A DNA stretch of 64,000 nt from Apibacter adventoris (GTDB taxonomy: Bacteria; Bacteroidota; Bacteroidia; Flavobacteriales; Weeksellaceae): contig NZ_PSZM01000043.1 of NCBI RefSeq assembly GCF_002964975.1, positions 62,001-126,000 on the forward strand, given 5' to 3'. Positions 19,444 to 29,004 of the stretch are shown here, piece by piece. The notes beneath the pieces are model-generated. The model had not been told where the DNA came from. It saw only the letters and a program-made list of their open reading frames with translations, and made no database searches. The translations under genes and the position numbers were made by a program. Within the stretch, counting starts at the first letter, position 1; each line of letters begins with the position of its first letter.

Positions 19444-20763
19444 CTAATAACCAAATAACTTGGTATTTAATGCTTGTAAAGCTTCTTTTTTAAATTTACT
19501 ATCTATAACTACTGAAATATTATGTTCGCTGCCTCCATAAGAAATCATATGTAAAGGAATTTCTTTAAACGCATCTAATATTTTCACCCCATAACCTGCT
19601 TCTTTTTTGGCTAAATTTCCAACTATTGCTATAATAGTTTGGTCTTTTTCTAGCTCTACATTCGCTATTTCTTTTAATTCTGTTATAATATTATCCAAAT
19701 AAGAATCATTATCTATTGTCAGAGATACTGCTACCTCTGAAGTTGTTATCATATCAATGGAAGTTCTATATTTATCAAATATTTCAAATATAGTTTTGAG
19801 AAATCCATAGGCAAGCAGCATTCTACCACTTCTTATAGTTATAGCATAAATTCCATCTTTAGCAGCAACAGCTCGTATTCCATCTGGAGTTTTAATATTG
19901 CCAATTAAGGTTCCTTTGGCATCGGGCTGCATAGTATTTTTAAGAGATACCGGAATACCTCTTTTTTGAGCTGGAAGAATACAAGTAGGATGTAAAATTT
20001 TAGCCCCAAAATAAGCGAGTTCAGCCGCTTCTTCAAAGCTTAATTCATCAATTGGATGTGTTTTTTCTACAAATCGAGGATCGTTGTTATGCATCCCGTC
20101 AATATCCGTCCATATTTGTATTTCTTTGGCTTCAATTACCGCTCCTATAATACATGCTGTATAATCACTACCTCCTCTTTGGAGATTATCTATATCACCT
20201 TGTGCATTTTTACATATATAACCTTGGGTTATAAAAAAATTTATCTCCGGATATTTTTTAAGCTCTTTTTGAATATGTTCTTCTATATAGGACATATCCG
20301 GCTCACCTTCCTTATTAATTCTCATAAAGTCTAAAGCCGGAAGTATAATTGATTTTTCTCCTATTTCACTTAAATAATAATGAAACATATGAGTACTTAA
20401 AAGCTCTCCTTGCGATAATATGATTTTCTCTTCTTTTGCAGTAAATAAGGGATAATCAATAAAGGTCCTTATATACTCAAAATATTGGTCTATTAATTCA
20501 TTTCCTTTTTGTAAAATAGTTTTATTTGTATATAAATCTTTTATTTCTTCTCTATACTTTTTTTCAAGAGCATCTATTAATTCTTGAGCTTTCTTAATAT
20601 TTTTTTTATATAATGACTGAGATATTTCTACTAAAGAATTAGTAGTTCCACTCATAGCAGATAAAACAACTATTTTAGACTCTTGGTTTTTTGTCAGTTC
20701 TGCAAGATTCTTTATACGTTCAGCACTCCCTACACTAGTGCCTCCAAATTTTAATACTAACAT
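19444..20763 (-). CDS. lysC: Aspartate kinase
   Basis: The 439-residue enzyme phosphorylates aspartate, the first step to lysine, threonine, methionine and diaminopimelate. The kinase motif KFGGTSVGS lies right at the N-terminus. The start at 20763 is chosen because it gives the usual Met-x-Val-Leu-Lys-Phe-Gly-Gly start and because a promoter element overlaps the longer frame that begins at 20790. The segment DGIYAITIRSGRML starts the regulatory part, with two ACT domains (about residues 300-439), so feedback control by an end-product amino acid is likely. It is not fused to homoserine dehydrogenase. Single gene with its own terminator. Confidence 0.95.
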   Translation of the reverse strand: MLVLKFGGTSVGSAERIKNLAELTKNQESKIVVLSAMSGTTNSLVEISQSLYKKNIKKAQELIDALEKKYREEIKDLYTNKTILQKGNELIDQYFEYIRTFIDYPLFTAKEEKIILSQGELLSTHMFHYYLSEIGEKSIILPALDFMRINKEGEPDMSYIEEHIQKELKKYPEINFFITQGYICKNAQGDIDNLQRGGSDYTACIIGAVIEAKEIQIWTDIDGMHNNDPRFVEKTHPIDELSFEEAAELAYFGAKILHPTCILPAQKRGIPVSLKNTMQPDAKGTLIGNIKTPDGIRAVAAKDGIYAITIRSGRMLLAYGFLKTIFEIFDKYRTSIDMITTSEVAVSLTIDNDSYLDNIITELKEIANVELEKDQTIIAIVGNLAKKEAGYGVKILDAFKEIPLHMISYGGSEHNISVVIDSKFKKEALQALNTKLFGY

Positions 20764-21253
20764 TTTTATTTTATTATAAAATTGAAGCAAAAATACATAT
20801 TTTATAAATTCCTATATTTATTTATTCCTTAAAAGATCATTTCAGGACATTAATAAAATTATTATGATTTCAATCTTCTATAATGTGTTTTATTTAATTA
20901 TAGAACTAAATATTTTAACATATCTTATTTTTTTATTATATATATTTTTTTTAGAAAATATTTTTATATTTATAAAAAACACCTCTCTTTTTAATATTAA
21001 AAAATACGTTTAAAATAACAATTTCACAAATTTTATCTATAAAATAAAAAATTAGGTGTCAAATAAAATAGAAAAGACCATTTTTTTAATAAAATATATT
21101 GTATATAATCATTTATTAATTTAGAATTTAAAGTTAGGAGATATTAAATTTGCTTATTAAATCTAAATTAAAAGAATTTATTAAATAATTTACAAATAAA
21201 TTTATTTAATAAAAATTTATATTAAATAAAGATCATACATTATTATTAAAAAC
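20764..21253. other. AT-rich intergenic region
   Basis: Apart from the lysC promoter at its left edge, this stretch has no supported gene or RNA. It is almost only A and T, with stops in every frame. Confidence 0.4.
20788..20795 (-). promoter_or_regulatory. Candidate lysC -7 element
   Basis: TATTTTTG on the minus strand is a full match to TAnnTTTG, 24 nt before the lysC ATG at 20763. The position implies a transcript start inside the longer alternative frame, which supports the shorter protein. Confidence 0.5.
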
Positions 21254-21287
21254 AAAAAAGAAGCTTGATAATATAAGCTTCTTTTTT
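21254..21287 (-). terminator. Terminator after the 94-aa gene
   Basis: A 13-bp perfect stem (21254-21266 with 21275-21287, loop 8 nt), with a U-tract formed by its own A/T arms, lies 19 nt past the stop at 21306. Confidence 0.75.
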
Positions 21288-21305
21288 ATTAAAATTATAA
21301 TTATT

Positions 21306-21590
21306 TTATTTATCTTTTGATATATCTTTTATTTTACGTTTTGCTTCTGCGGTCATATCCCCTACTTTATCACTTATCTTATTCCCAAAATCTTCTGCCT
21401 TATCTGACATATTACTAAAAAATGTAGATATAGATTCTTTCATATTTTCATATTTCCCTTTAAAAAATTTATTCCAATCTATGTGAATGTTTTCTTTATC
21501 CATAAAATCTTTTAATACAGATAACGTTTTCATTGCTTGATCTTTAGTTAAACCTACTTCATTTTGAAGTTTTTCTAATATATTTTCCAT
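21306..21590 (-). CDS. Small helical protein of unknown function (94 aa)
   Basis: The protein is highly charged and predicted helical throughout. An N-terminal part (about 1-32, with VGLTKDQAMKTLSVLKDFM) looks like a short helical bundle. The C-terminal half is an amphipathic repeat of the type found in YtxH-like or late-embryogenesis-abundant-like stress proteins (FGNKISDKVGDMTAEAKRKI). There is no signal peptide or membrane segment. It is monocistronic with its own terminator. No firm family call is possible. Confidence 0.65.
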   Translation of the reverse strand: MENILEKLQNEVGLTKDQAMKTLSVLKDFMDKENIHIDWNKFFKGKYENMKESISTFFSNMSDKAEDFGNKISDKVGDMTAEAKRKIKDISKDK

Positions 21591-21735
21591 AACTTAACAT
21601 TATATTTTAAGAGTTATTATATTTGAAAAACAAAAATTAGACCCAATTTATATTTTTTCTAATAATTTGTCATTATTTTTAAAAAATTAAAATAAAAACA
21701 TATTTTACATGATTAAATTAATATACATTAATGTT

Positions 21736-22752
21736 ATGAAACATATATTTTACTTATGCATTATTTTCTTTTCTTTGACAAACTCCTGTTTTACTCAAAC
21801 TAGAAAAGAAAATACGATAGTAATCAATAAAAATGAACAAAACATAAATGATCTACTTTCTACTATTTGGGAAGACAGCCAAACATATATTTCTAAAGGA
21901 CAAGTTGCAGACTACATCCCTGAATTAAGTAAAGCAAATAAGAATTTAGTTGGAATCGCTATCATTGATAATAAAGGCAAACTATATACAAAAGGAGATA
22001 CCCAAAACAAATTTACTATACAAAGTATTTCTAAAGTTATAGCTCTTATGATTGCCGTTAAAGAAAGAGGAGAATCTTACATTTTTGAACGAATGGGTTA
22101 TTATGGCACCAACGCTCCTTTTAATTCTTTTGAGGAAATTCAAACACAGAACAAACCTCTAAACCCTATGATGAATGCGGGCGCTATTGTTACAACTTCT
22201 TTAATACTAGGAAAAAAAGAAGAGGCCTATCTCAAAATTTTGAAGATGATTCGTTTTATTACTAAAAATGAATCTATTACGATCAATCAGGCTGTATATC
22301 TTTCCGAAAAAAAAACCGGAAACCGTAACCGGGGAATGTTTTATTTATTAAAAAATTATGGCTTATTTGAAGCTGAAGATGAGGAAAGCCTGAATAACTA
22401 TTTTAGACAATGTTCCATAGAGGTAAATGCAGAAGATTTAGCTAAAATCGGTTATTTTTTTGCTCATGATTGTACTCGTTTTGACGGAGATAAAACCTAT
22501 TATAACCCGGAAATGAGTAAACTAATCAATTCTATAATGCTTACTTGTGGTATGTATGATTATAGTGGCGAATATTCTCGTAAAGTTGGTTTTCCCTCAA
22601 AATCTGGTGTTGGTGGAGGAATTATGGGCGTTGTACCAGGAAAATACGGCATAGGAACCTTTAATCCTTCATTAGATAACCATGGAAACTCAGTTCCAGG
22701 AGTTTATATTATGGAAAGCTTAAGTAAAAAGTTAGATTTAAGTATTTTCTAA
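21736..22752 (+). CDS. glsA: Glutaminase, exported
   Basis: The serine-dependent beta-lactamase-fold glutaminase converts glutamine to glutamate and ammonia. The catalytic Ser-x-x-Lys is Ser97-Ile-Ser-Lys100 in FTIQSISK; other family blocks are NPMMNAGAIVTTSL, NRNRGMFYLLKNYG and the SGVGGGIMGVVPGK end. Unlike most bacterial homologues it has an N-terminal signal peptide (MKHIFYLCIIFFSL, cleavage near the CFTQ), so it is probably periplasmic. I chose the ATG at 21736, which places the charge before the hydrophobic core; the ATG at 21709 adds nine residues. Confidence 0.93.
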   Translation: MKHIFYLCIIFFSLTNSCFTQTRKENTIVINKNEQNINDLLSTIWEDSQTYISKGQVADYIPELSKANKNLVGIAIIDNKGKLYTKGDTQNKFTIQSISKVIALMIAVKERGESYIFERMGYYGTNAPFNSFEEIQTQNKPLNPMMNAGAIVTTSLILGKKEEAYLKILKMIRFITKNESITINQAVYLSEKKTGNRNRGMFYLLKNYGLFEAEDEESLNNYFRQCSIEVNAEDLAKIGYFFAHDCTRFDGDKTYYNPEMSKLINSIMLTCGMYDYSGEYSRKVGFPSKSGVGGGIMGVVPGKYGIGTFNPSLDNHGNSVPGVYIMESLSKKLDLSIF

Positions 22753-22817
22753 AAAAAATCTTTTATTTTACAAAATTAATTATCTTAGCATCGCCTAGAA
22801 TTAAATAACTAACAATA

Positions 22818-23189
22818 ATGAAAAATATAATCACTGCTTTATTTTTATTATTTTTGACAAGTTGTGGTATCGGTAATTATCCTTTAACAACTTTTTATGT
22901 AAAAAACACTTCTGATAAGCCAATTAATTTTAAAGCATCCGTTTTAAAATTTTCTCAATTGAATGGTTCTTATGTCATTACACAAAGTTTTGAAGTACCT
23001 CCCAATGATAGCCTTTTAGTAAGACAAGCTCATTACAAAAAAGATGCAGAAAATCCCCAAAATTGGTTTACTAAATTTGATATTTTTCCTGTAGATGGGA
23101 TCTCTTTAAATGACCCTAATTTACCTGTTAACTGGAGAAAATATTTTAAAAATAGGAAACCTATTTTTACGTTTACTTTAAACCAATAA
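22818..23189 (+). CDS. Putative lipoprotein of unknown function
   Basis: The 123-residue protein begins with a lipoprotein signal (MKNIITALFLLFLTSC, lipobox LTSC with Cys16). The mature part (about 107 residues) is beta-rich, with a segment on structural persistence of unfolded termini (FYVKNTSDKPINFKASV) that resembles an immunoglobulin-like or DUF-type sandwich. It lies 3 bp before the next exported protein, so the two are co-transcribed. The family is not recognised. Confidence 0.75.
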   Translation: MKNIITALFLLFLTSCGIGNYPLTTFYVKNTSDKPINFKASVLKFSQLNGSYVITQSFEVPPNDSLLVRQAHYKKDAENPQNWFTKFDIFPVDGISLNDPNLPVNWRKYFKNRKPIFTFTLNQ

Positions 23190-23192
23190 TCT

Positions 23193-24083
23193 ATGAAAAA
23201 AATATCATTTCTATTTTTAATTTTATTCCCTTTTCTAGTTTTTGCCCAGAATGAAAAAATTTTTGAACGTCTTTCTGCTATAGAAGATAATAATGGTAAA
23301 ATTTGGTATAATATTGATGGATATAGTATATCTAAAGAGGTTTTCAATTCTGAATTTAATGAAAAGGGATTAAAAAAACTTTACCGAAAACATGCTATTA
23401 CGAATGAAGACCAAAAAATTAAAAACGATAGTATTATAATTAATAACTTACATGTATTAAAAGAAAAAAAAATATCTGATAGCCTAATAGAAAAAAATTC
23501 TTATTATTTTCTAGAAAACCCAAATAAAAGCACTACTCTTATCTGGTTTGGTAAAACAGGGGATTCAGATTTATCTCTAGAACAAACTTTGGTCAATTTA
23601 ATTATTGAAAATAAAATTCCTAAAGAGAATTTTAAATCTATGAATATTGAAATTCTTGATTTTGCAGGAAGACCTATAGATTTAGGTAAAAATAATTGTT
23701 ATTGGACTTTTCTCAACACTGTACAATGTCCTGACTATGGAGAAATGAACTGGTCTATCCATAAAAGTTTAGTTAACGCAAAACAATCTATAAAAAATCA
23801 ACTTCTTTTAACTTTATCAAGAAAAAGTGGAAAAATTGACTCTGAAGAATGGGTAGATGTTGAATTTGAAGGAGTATCAACCAAAGCAAAAAAGATAATT
23901 TACTCTTTTAAAGGCATTAAATCATTAATAACCAAAATATATGGAGGCAATACACTTACTATATATTATGTAGCTGATAAAGTGAGAGATAAATATATAA
24001 GTTGCGTATTAAGTTTTTGGAATGACGAAGCCAGCTCAACTGGCTTATCTCCTTTATTAGATAAAATAATGTCTTTAAAATAA
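23193..24083 (+). CDS. Exported protein of unknown function
   Basis: The 296-residue protein has a clear signal peptide (MKKISFLFLILFPFLVFAQ). The mature protein is mixed alpha/beta with two Cys (in NNCYWTF and VQCPDYG), which could form a disulphide in the periplasm, and a third Cys near the end. No transmembrane segment and no type IX C-terminal sorting signal is seen. It follows the lipoprotein gene by 3 bp, suggesting a two-gene envelope unit. No family is recognised. Confidence 0.7.
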   Translation: MKKISFLFLILFPFLVFAQNEKIFERLSAIEDNNGKIWYNIDGYSISKEVFNSEFNEKGLKKLYRKHAITNEDQKIKNDSIIINNLHVLKEKKISDSLIEKNSYYFLENPNKSTTLIWFGKTGDSDLSLEQTLVNLIIENKIPKENFKSMNIEILDFAGRPIDLGKNNCYWTFLNTVQCPDYGEMNWSIHKSLVNAKQSIKNQLLLTLSRKSGKIDSEEWVDVEFEGVSTKAKKIIYSFKGIKSLITKIYGGNTLTIYYVADKVRDKYISCVLSFWNDEASSTGLSPLLDKIMSLK

Positions 24084-24201
24084 ATTATTTATTTCTTAAT
24101 ATCATGTTTAAATTAATTATTTCAACTAAAATTAATTTAAATTTCTATTATCTTATAATACAACTAATAAATAATCTTAATTTTTTTAGATGAAAAAGTC
24201 C

Positions 24202-24209
24202 TAACTTTG
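24202..24209 (+). promoter_or_regulatory. dnaE -7 element directly before the start codon
   Basis: TAACTTTG matches TAnnTTTG fully and ends only 4 nt before the dnaE ATG at 24214. Transcription would begin at or very near the ATG, implying a leaderless message. Confidence 0.55.
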
Positions 24210-24213
24210 TTAT

Positions 24214-27200
24214 ATGAAATTTTTAGTTTTTGATACAGAAACCACGGGTTTACCGGCAAATGCCCATGCTCCTGTTTCTGATTCCGATAATTGGCCTAGA
24301 ATGGTGCAAATTGCCTGGCAATTACATGATGAAAATGGAGATTTAATTGAAAACTATGACTTTATTATCAAACCTGAAGGGTATGACATTCCCTTTAATG
24401 CTCAAAAAATTCACGGTATCAGTACCGAAAAAGCATTAGCAGAAGGACATAATCTTAAAACGGTATTAGAGAAGTTTAATGCAGTATTGGCTGACAGTCC
24501 TATTTTAGTAGGACAAAATATAGCATTTGATATACCTATTGTTGGAGCAGAATTCTACAGGAAATCTATTCAAAATACCATTGCAAATCTATCTCTTATA
24601 GATACCGCTCGTGAAGGAACAGACTTTTGCGCACTACCCGGAGGAATCGGTGGCGGATTTAAGTTCCCTAAACTATCCGAATTGTATGAAAAACTATTCG
24701 GTTATAATTTTGACGAAGCACATAATGCGGCTGCAGACGTAAATGCTACTGCCCAAGCTTTCTGGGAATTAGTGAGACTTAAACAGGTTAGTCCTCAAAA
24801 ATTGCATTTTACAGAAGAAGAGCTCAATACTTTTATCAAAAATCATCCGGAACCATTTCAACCTTTCGATATAGTAATCCGTCAACAGGTAAAAGATTTT
24901 AATGAACAATTAAAAGAAAAAAAAGAAGGAGATTATAAATCTGTAGAAAATATTAATTACTCTCATTTTTTTCATTTTCATAACCATTCCGTATATTCCA
25001 TTCTTACATCAACCAGTAAACATTCGGACCTTATAAAAAAAACATTAGAGTATAATATGCCTGCTCTTGGTATTACAGATTCAGGAAATTTAATGGGAGC
25101 CTTTGCCTTTCTAAACGAAATAAAAAAAGCAAATGGATCTATTAAGGATCATAATAAAAAAGTAGAAGCAGGTGAAATTTCAGAAACTTTAAAAAAAGAA
25201 ATACTTCCTATTATAGGATGTGAATTGTATATTTCTGAAAACTATTTACAAAATAAATTTACTAAAGATAATCCTGATCGCAGATATACCCAAATCCTGA
25301 TTGCAAAAAATCATGATGGATTTAAAAATCTTTCCAAATTATCTACTTTGGGTTATAAATTAGGATTATATGCTGGTTTTCCAAGAGTTGGAAAAGAACT
25401 TATTGAGAAATATAAAGAAAACCTTATAGCCACAACCGGAGGTCTATCTTCTGAAATTCCGAGTCTTATCTTAAATGTTGGAGAAAAACAGGCGGAAGAA
25501 GCCTTTATCTATTGGTTAGGATTATTTGGTGATGACTTTTATGTAGAATTATTACGGCATCATTTAGATGAAGAAGAGCACCTTAATAAAGTATTAATTA
25601 AATTTGCAAATAAATACGGGGTTAAAGTTTTAGCACAAAACGATACTTTTTATATTAATAAAGAGGAAGCTGAAACCCAAGATATTTTACTCTGCATTAA
25701 AGATGGAGAAAAACAATCTACTCCTATCGGAAGAGGATTCGGAAAACGCTATGGACTTCCTAACAAGGAATATAATTTTAAATCTCAAAAAGAAATGGCT
25801 CAATTATTTGCTGATATGCCTGAAGCTATTGAAAATTTTGAAGATTTTATTAAAAAATTTGAACCTTATCAATTAACACGAGATGTATTACTTCCCAAGT
25901 TTGATATTCCTGAAGAATTTAAAGATCCTCAAGATCAAATCGATGGAGGTAAAAGAGGTGAAAATGCTTATTTAGCTTATTTAACTTGGGAAGGTGCTAA
26001 AAAAAGATATGGAAATAATCTACCTGTGGAAACCAAAGATCGTTTGGAATTTGAACTTGAAACTATCGCAAAAACAGGATATCCCGGATATTTTCTTATC
26101 GTACAGGATTTTACTTCCCAAGCCCGAAAAATGGGTGTATCCGTGGGTCCCGGAAGAGGATCTGCCGCAGGTTCTGCTGTTGCCTATTGTATAGGAATCA
26201 CAAATATAGACCCTATTAAATATGATTTACTGTTTGAACGTTTTCTTAATCCCGATCGGGTTTCTCTTCCCGATATAGATATAGACTTTGACGACCGGGG
26301 ACGTGAAAAAATTATACAGTGGGTAGTAGATAAATATGGAGAAAATCAGGTAGCCCAGATTATTACATATGGTACGCTGGCAGGGCGATCTGCCATACGG
26401 GATGCCGGGAGGGTTCTTGAATTACCTTTAAGTGATACCGATCGTTTATCAAAGAATCTACCCCCTAGCCTAAACCTTACCAAACTAAAAAATAAGTCTG
26501 AAAATGATCTGATTAAAGATTTTGGTAAAGAAGAGGTAGAACCGGTACTTCAACTCAAACATAAATTTGAAGCGGATGATCTTGAAGGAAAAGTTATACA
26601 GAATGCCTATCAGTTAGAAGGAAGTTTGCGTAATACCGGAGTACATGCCTGTGGTGTAATAATTACACCTGAAGATATAACCAATTTAATTCCGGTTGCC
26701 GTGGCTAAAGATTCATCATTACTCGTATCTCAGTTTGATAACTCTGTAGTGGAAAGTGCCGGATTATTAAAAATGGACTTTCTAGGACTTCGTACTCTTA
26801 CAATTATTAGCGATACTATTGAAATTATCAGAAAACGTACAGGAGAAACTTTAAATCCTGATGAATTTCCTCTGGATGATGAAAAAACCTATGACATATT
26901 TAAAAACGGAAATACCGTAGGAATATTCCAGTACGAATCCCCTGGAATGCAAAAACATCTTAAAGCTCTTCAACCTGATAAGTTTGAAGATCTTATTGCA
27001 ATGAATGCTTTATATCGTCCAGGACCGCTTCAATACATTCCCAATTTTATTAACCGTAAACACGGAAAAGAAGAAATTACTTATGACTTGGAAGATATGG
27101 AAGAATACCTTGCTGATACATATGGAATTACCGTATATCAAGAGCAGGTGATGCTTCTCTCTCAAAAGTTAGCCGGATTCAGTAAAGGAGATGCGGATGT

Positions 27201-28584
27201 GCTGAGAAAAGCTATGGGAAAAAAACAAATTGAAGTTCTTAATAAAATGGAGGCTCGATTTCTGGAAGGAGCTATTGAGCGAGGACATCCTGAAGATAAA
27301 CTTAAAAAAATATGGGAAGACTGGAAAGCTTTTGCCCAATATGCCTTCAATAAATCTCATTCAACCTGTTATGCTTTTATTGCGTTTCAAACTGCTTATC
27401 TCAAAGCTCATTACCCTGCTGAATTTATGGCGGCACTACTCAGTAACAACTTAAATAACCTTAGTACGCTTACTTTCTTTATGGAAGAATGTAAAAATAT
27501 GGGACTTGAAGTATTAGGTCCTGATGTGAATGAAAGTGACTATGAATTTACCGTAAATGAAAAGGGGGCTATTCGTTTTGGAATGGGAGCTATTAAAGGA
27601 ATTGGTGAAAATGCTGTAGAAGCGGTGGTTCATGAAAGACAAAACAAAGGTAAGTACAGTAATTTATTTGAATTTTTTGAAAGGACAGATTTAAAAAATA
27701 TAAATAAAAAAGTATTAGAAAATTTAGTATTAGCCGGTGCTTTTGATGAATTAGCCAATAATAATAGAGCCCAATTTTTTATTGAAGAAAATGGCTCTAG
27801 TACTATAGAGAAACTGGTCAAATACGGAATTGCATATCAGGACAATAAAAATTCTGCTCAAAATTCTTTATTTGGAGATTTGGGAGATGAAGGTTTTGAT
27901 GTAATGAAACCTGTAATACCCACTACAGAAGAGTGGAGTACAATGCATAAATTGAGTAAAGAAAAGGAAGTAGTAGGAATTTATATTTCCGCTCACCCTA
28001 TGGATAACTATAAATATGAGATTGCCTTAATAAAGCCCAAAGATATAGCCGAAATTAACGAACACAAAGAAAATTATATTAATAAAGAAGTTTATATTGC
28101 TGGAATGATCACCCGTTTTGAGCATCGGGAAATTAATGATGGAAGAACAAGAGTTGCCTTTTTTGATGTGGAAGATAAAACAGGAACTATCTCATTGAAA
28201 CTTAAAAAAAACTATCTGGATTTACAAAAATATCTGATTCCTAATTTATTCGTATTAATTAAAATAACCGTGGGAATGATTCGGGATAATGGTTTTGTCT
28301 ACATCAATGTCCTAAATATGGAAGAACTTAGTGAAGTAATTAGTAAACATGCTAAAAAACTAACCATTAAAATAAACTTAGAGGATCTGGATGAAAATAC
28401 ATTAACAACACTAAACAAGGTATGTGATGAAAATTCAGGTTCAAAAGATATTCATTTTGAGATTATTGACAAAAAAAATAATATGTTTCTGGAATCTGCG
28501 TCTATGAATAAACGTGTGAATATTACTAAAGAAATTCTGGATGTAATTAAAGATGAATTATTTTTAGATTTTAAACTCAATTAA
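24214..28584 (+). CDS. dnaE: DNA polymerase III alpha subunit with N-terminal proofreading exonuclease
   Basis: The 1456-residue replicative polymerase has a DEDDh 3'-5' exonuclease domain at residues about 1-190 (FDTETTGL at the start, HNAAADVNA near the end). The PHP domain starts near residue 249 (HFHNHSVYS), the polymerase catalytic motif PDIDIDFDD lies near residue 685, and an OB domain near residue 1290 (VYIAGMITRFEHRE). The exonuclease in the same chain takes the role of a separate DnaQ; this architecture is known in Bacteroidota. It is monocistronic with a near-leaderless promoter. Confidence 0.97.
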   Translation: MKFLVFDTETTGLPANAHAPVSDSDNWPRMVQIAWQLHDENGDLIENYDFIIKPEGYDIPFNAQKIHGISTEKALAEGHNLKTVLEKFNAVLADSPILVGQNIAFDIPIVGAEFYRKSIQNTIANLSLIDTAREGTDFCALPGGIGGGFKFPKLSELYEKLFGYNFDEAHNAAADVNATAQAFWELVRLKQVSPQKLHFTEEELNTFIKNHPEPFQPFDIVIRQQVKDFNEQLKEKKEGDYKSVENINYSHFFHFHNHSVYSILTSTSKHSDLIKKTLEYNMPALGITDSGNLMGAFAFLNEIKKANGSIKDHNKKVEAGEISETLKKEILPIIGCELYISENYLQNKFTKDNPDRRYTQILIAKNHDGFKNLSKLSTLGYKLGLYAGFPRVGKELIEKYKENLIATTGGLSSEIPSLILNVGEKQAEEAFIYWLGLFGDDFYVELLRHHLDEEEHLNKVLIKFANKYGVKVLAQNDTFYINKEEAETQDILLCIKDGEKQSTPIGRGFGKRYGLPNKEYNFKSQKEMAQLFADMPEAIENFEDFIKKFEPYQLTRDVLLPKFDIPEEFKDPQDQIDGGKRGENAYLAYLTWEGAKKRYGNNLPVETKDRLEFELETIAKTGYPGYFLIVQDFTSQARKMGVSVGPGRGSAAGSAVAYCIGITNIDPIKYDLLFERFLNPDRVSLPDIDIDFDDRGREKIIQWVVDKYGENQVAQIITYGTLAGRSAIRDAGRVLELPLSDTDRLSKNLPPSLNLTKLKNKSENDLIKDFGKEEVEPVLQLKHKFEADDLEGKVIQNAYQLEGSLRNTGVHACGVIITPEDITNLIPVAVAKDSSLLVSQFDNSVVESAGLLKMDFLGLRTLTIISDTIEIIRKRTGETLNPDEFPLDDEKTYDIFKNGNTVGIFQYESPGMQKHLKALQPDKFEDLIAMNALYRPGPLQYIPNFINRKHGKEEITYDLEDMEEYLADTYGITVYQEQVMLLSQKLAGFSKGDADVLRKAMGKKQIEVLNKMEARFLEGAIERGHPEDKLKKIWEDWKAFAQYAFNKSHSTCYAFIAFQTAYLKAHYPAEFMAALLSNNLNNLSTLTFFMEECKNMGLEVLGPDVNESDYEFTVNEKGAIRFGMGAIKGIGENAVEAVVHERQNKGKYSNLFEFFERTDLKNINKKVLENLVLAGAFDELANNNRAQFFIEENGSSTIEKLVKYGIAYQDNKNSAQNSLFGDLGDEGFDVMKPVIPTTEEWSTMHKLSKEKEVVGIYISAHPMDNYKYEIALIKPKDIAEINEHKENYINKEVYIAGMITRFEHREINDGRTRVAFFDVEDKTGTISLKLKKNYLDLQKYLIPNLFVLIKITVGMIRDNGFVYINVLNMEELSEVISKHAKKLTIKINLEDLDENTLTTLNKVCDENSGSKDIHFEIIDKKNNMFLESASMNKRVNITKEILDVIKDELFLDFKLN

Positions 28585-29004
28585 TATATTATCTTTTTAT
28601 GATTATATGTATATTAAATAATTAGTTTTTTTTTATAATTTACCAAAAAAAATTATAAGTATAAATCTAGCATGTATTTTTATACCATTTTGAATATTAT
28701 TGCTTTTATGGAAAAATCCTATATAATTCTAACAAACATAGGATAAAGTAATAAAATTTTCCTCTTGTTAAATTTAATTAATCAAAATTACTAATAATTA
28801 TAACAATTCATTTTTAAATATAAAATAAATTATATTAATTTATAATTAAAAATAGCTGATTGTTTATTTTATTAAAAAACAAAATATAAATTAAACAACC
28901 AATCAAGTCTTATATAATTAAAATCATTTGTTTTCTCTCATTAATTATAAGTATATTTACAAGGAAATATTTATATTATTTCACATATAAATAAATGATC
29001 CTTT
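28585..29004. other. AT-rich intergenic region before the duplicated membrane genes
   Basis: No gene is seen. An imperfect inverted repeat around 28857-28913 (TGATTG-type arms with a bulge) is weak. The last 20 nt before the ATG at 29005 recur before the second copy at 30548. Confidence 0.35.
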
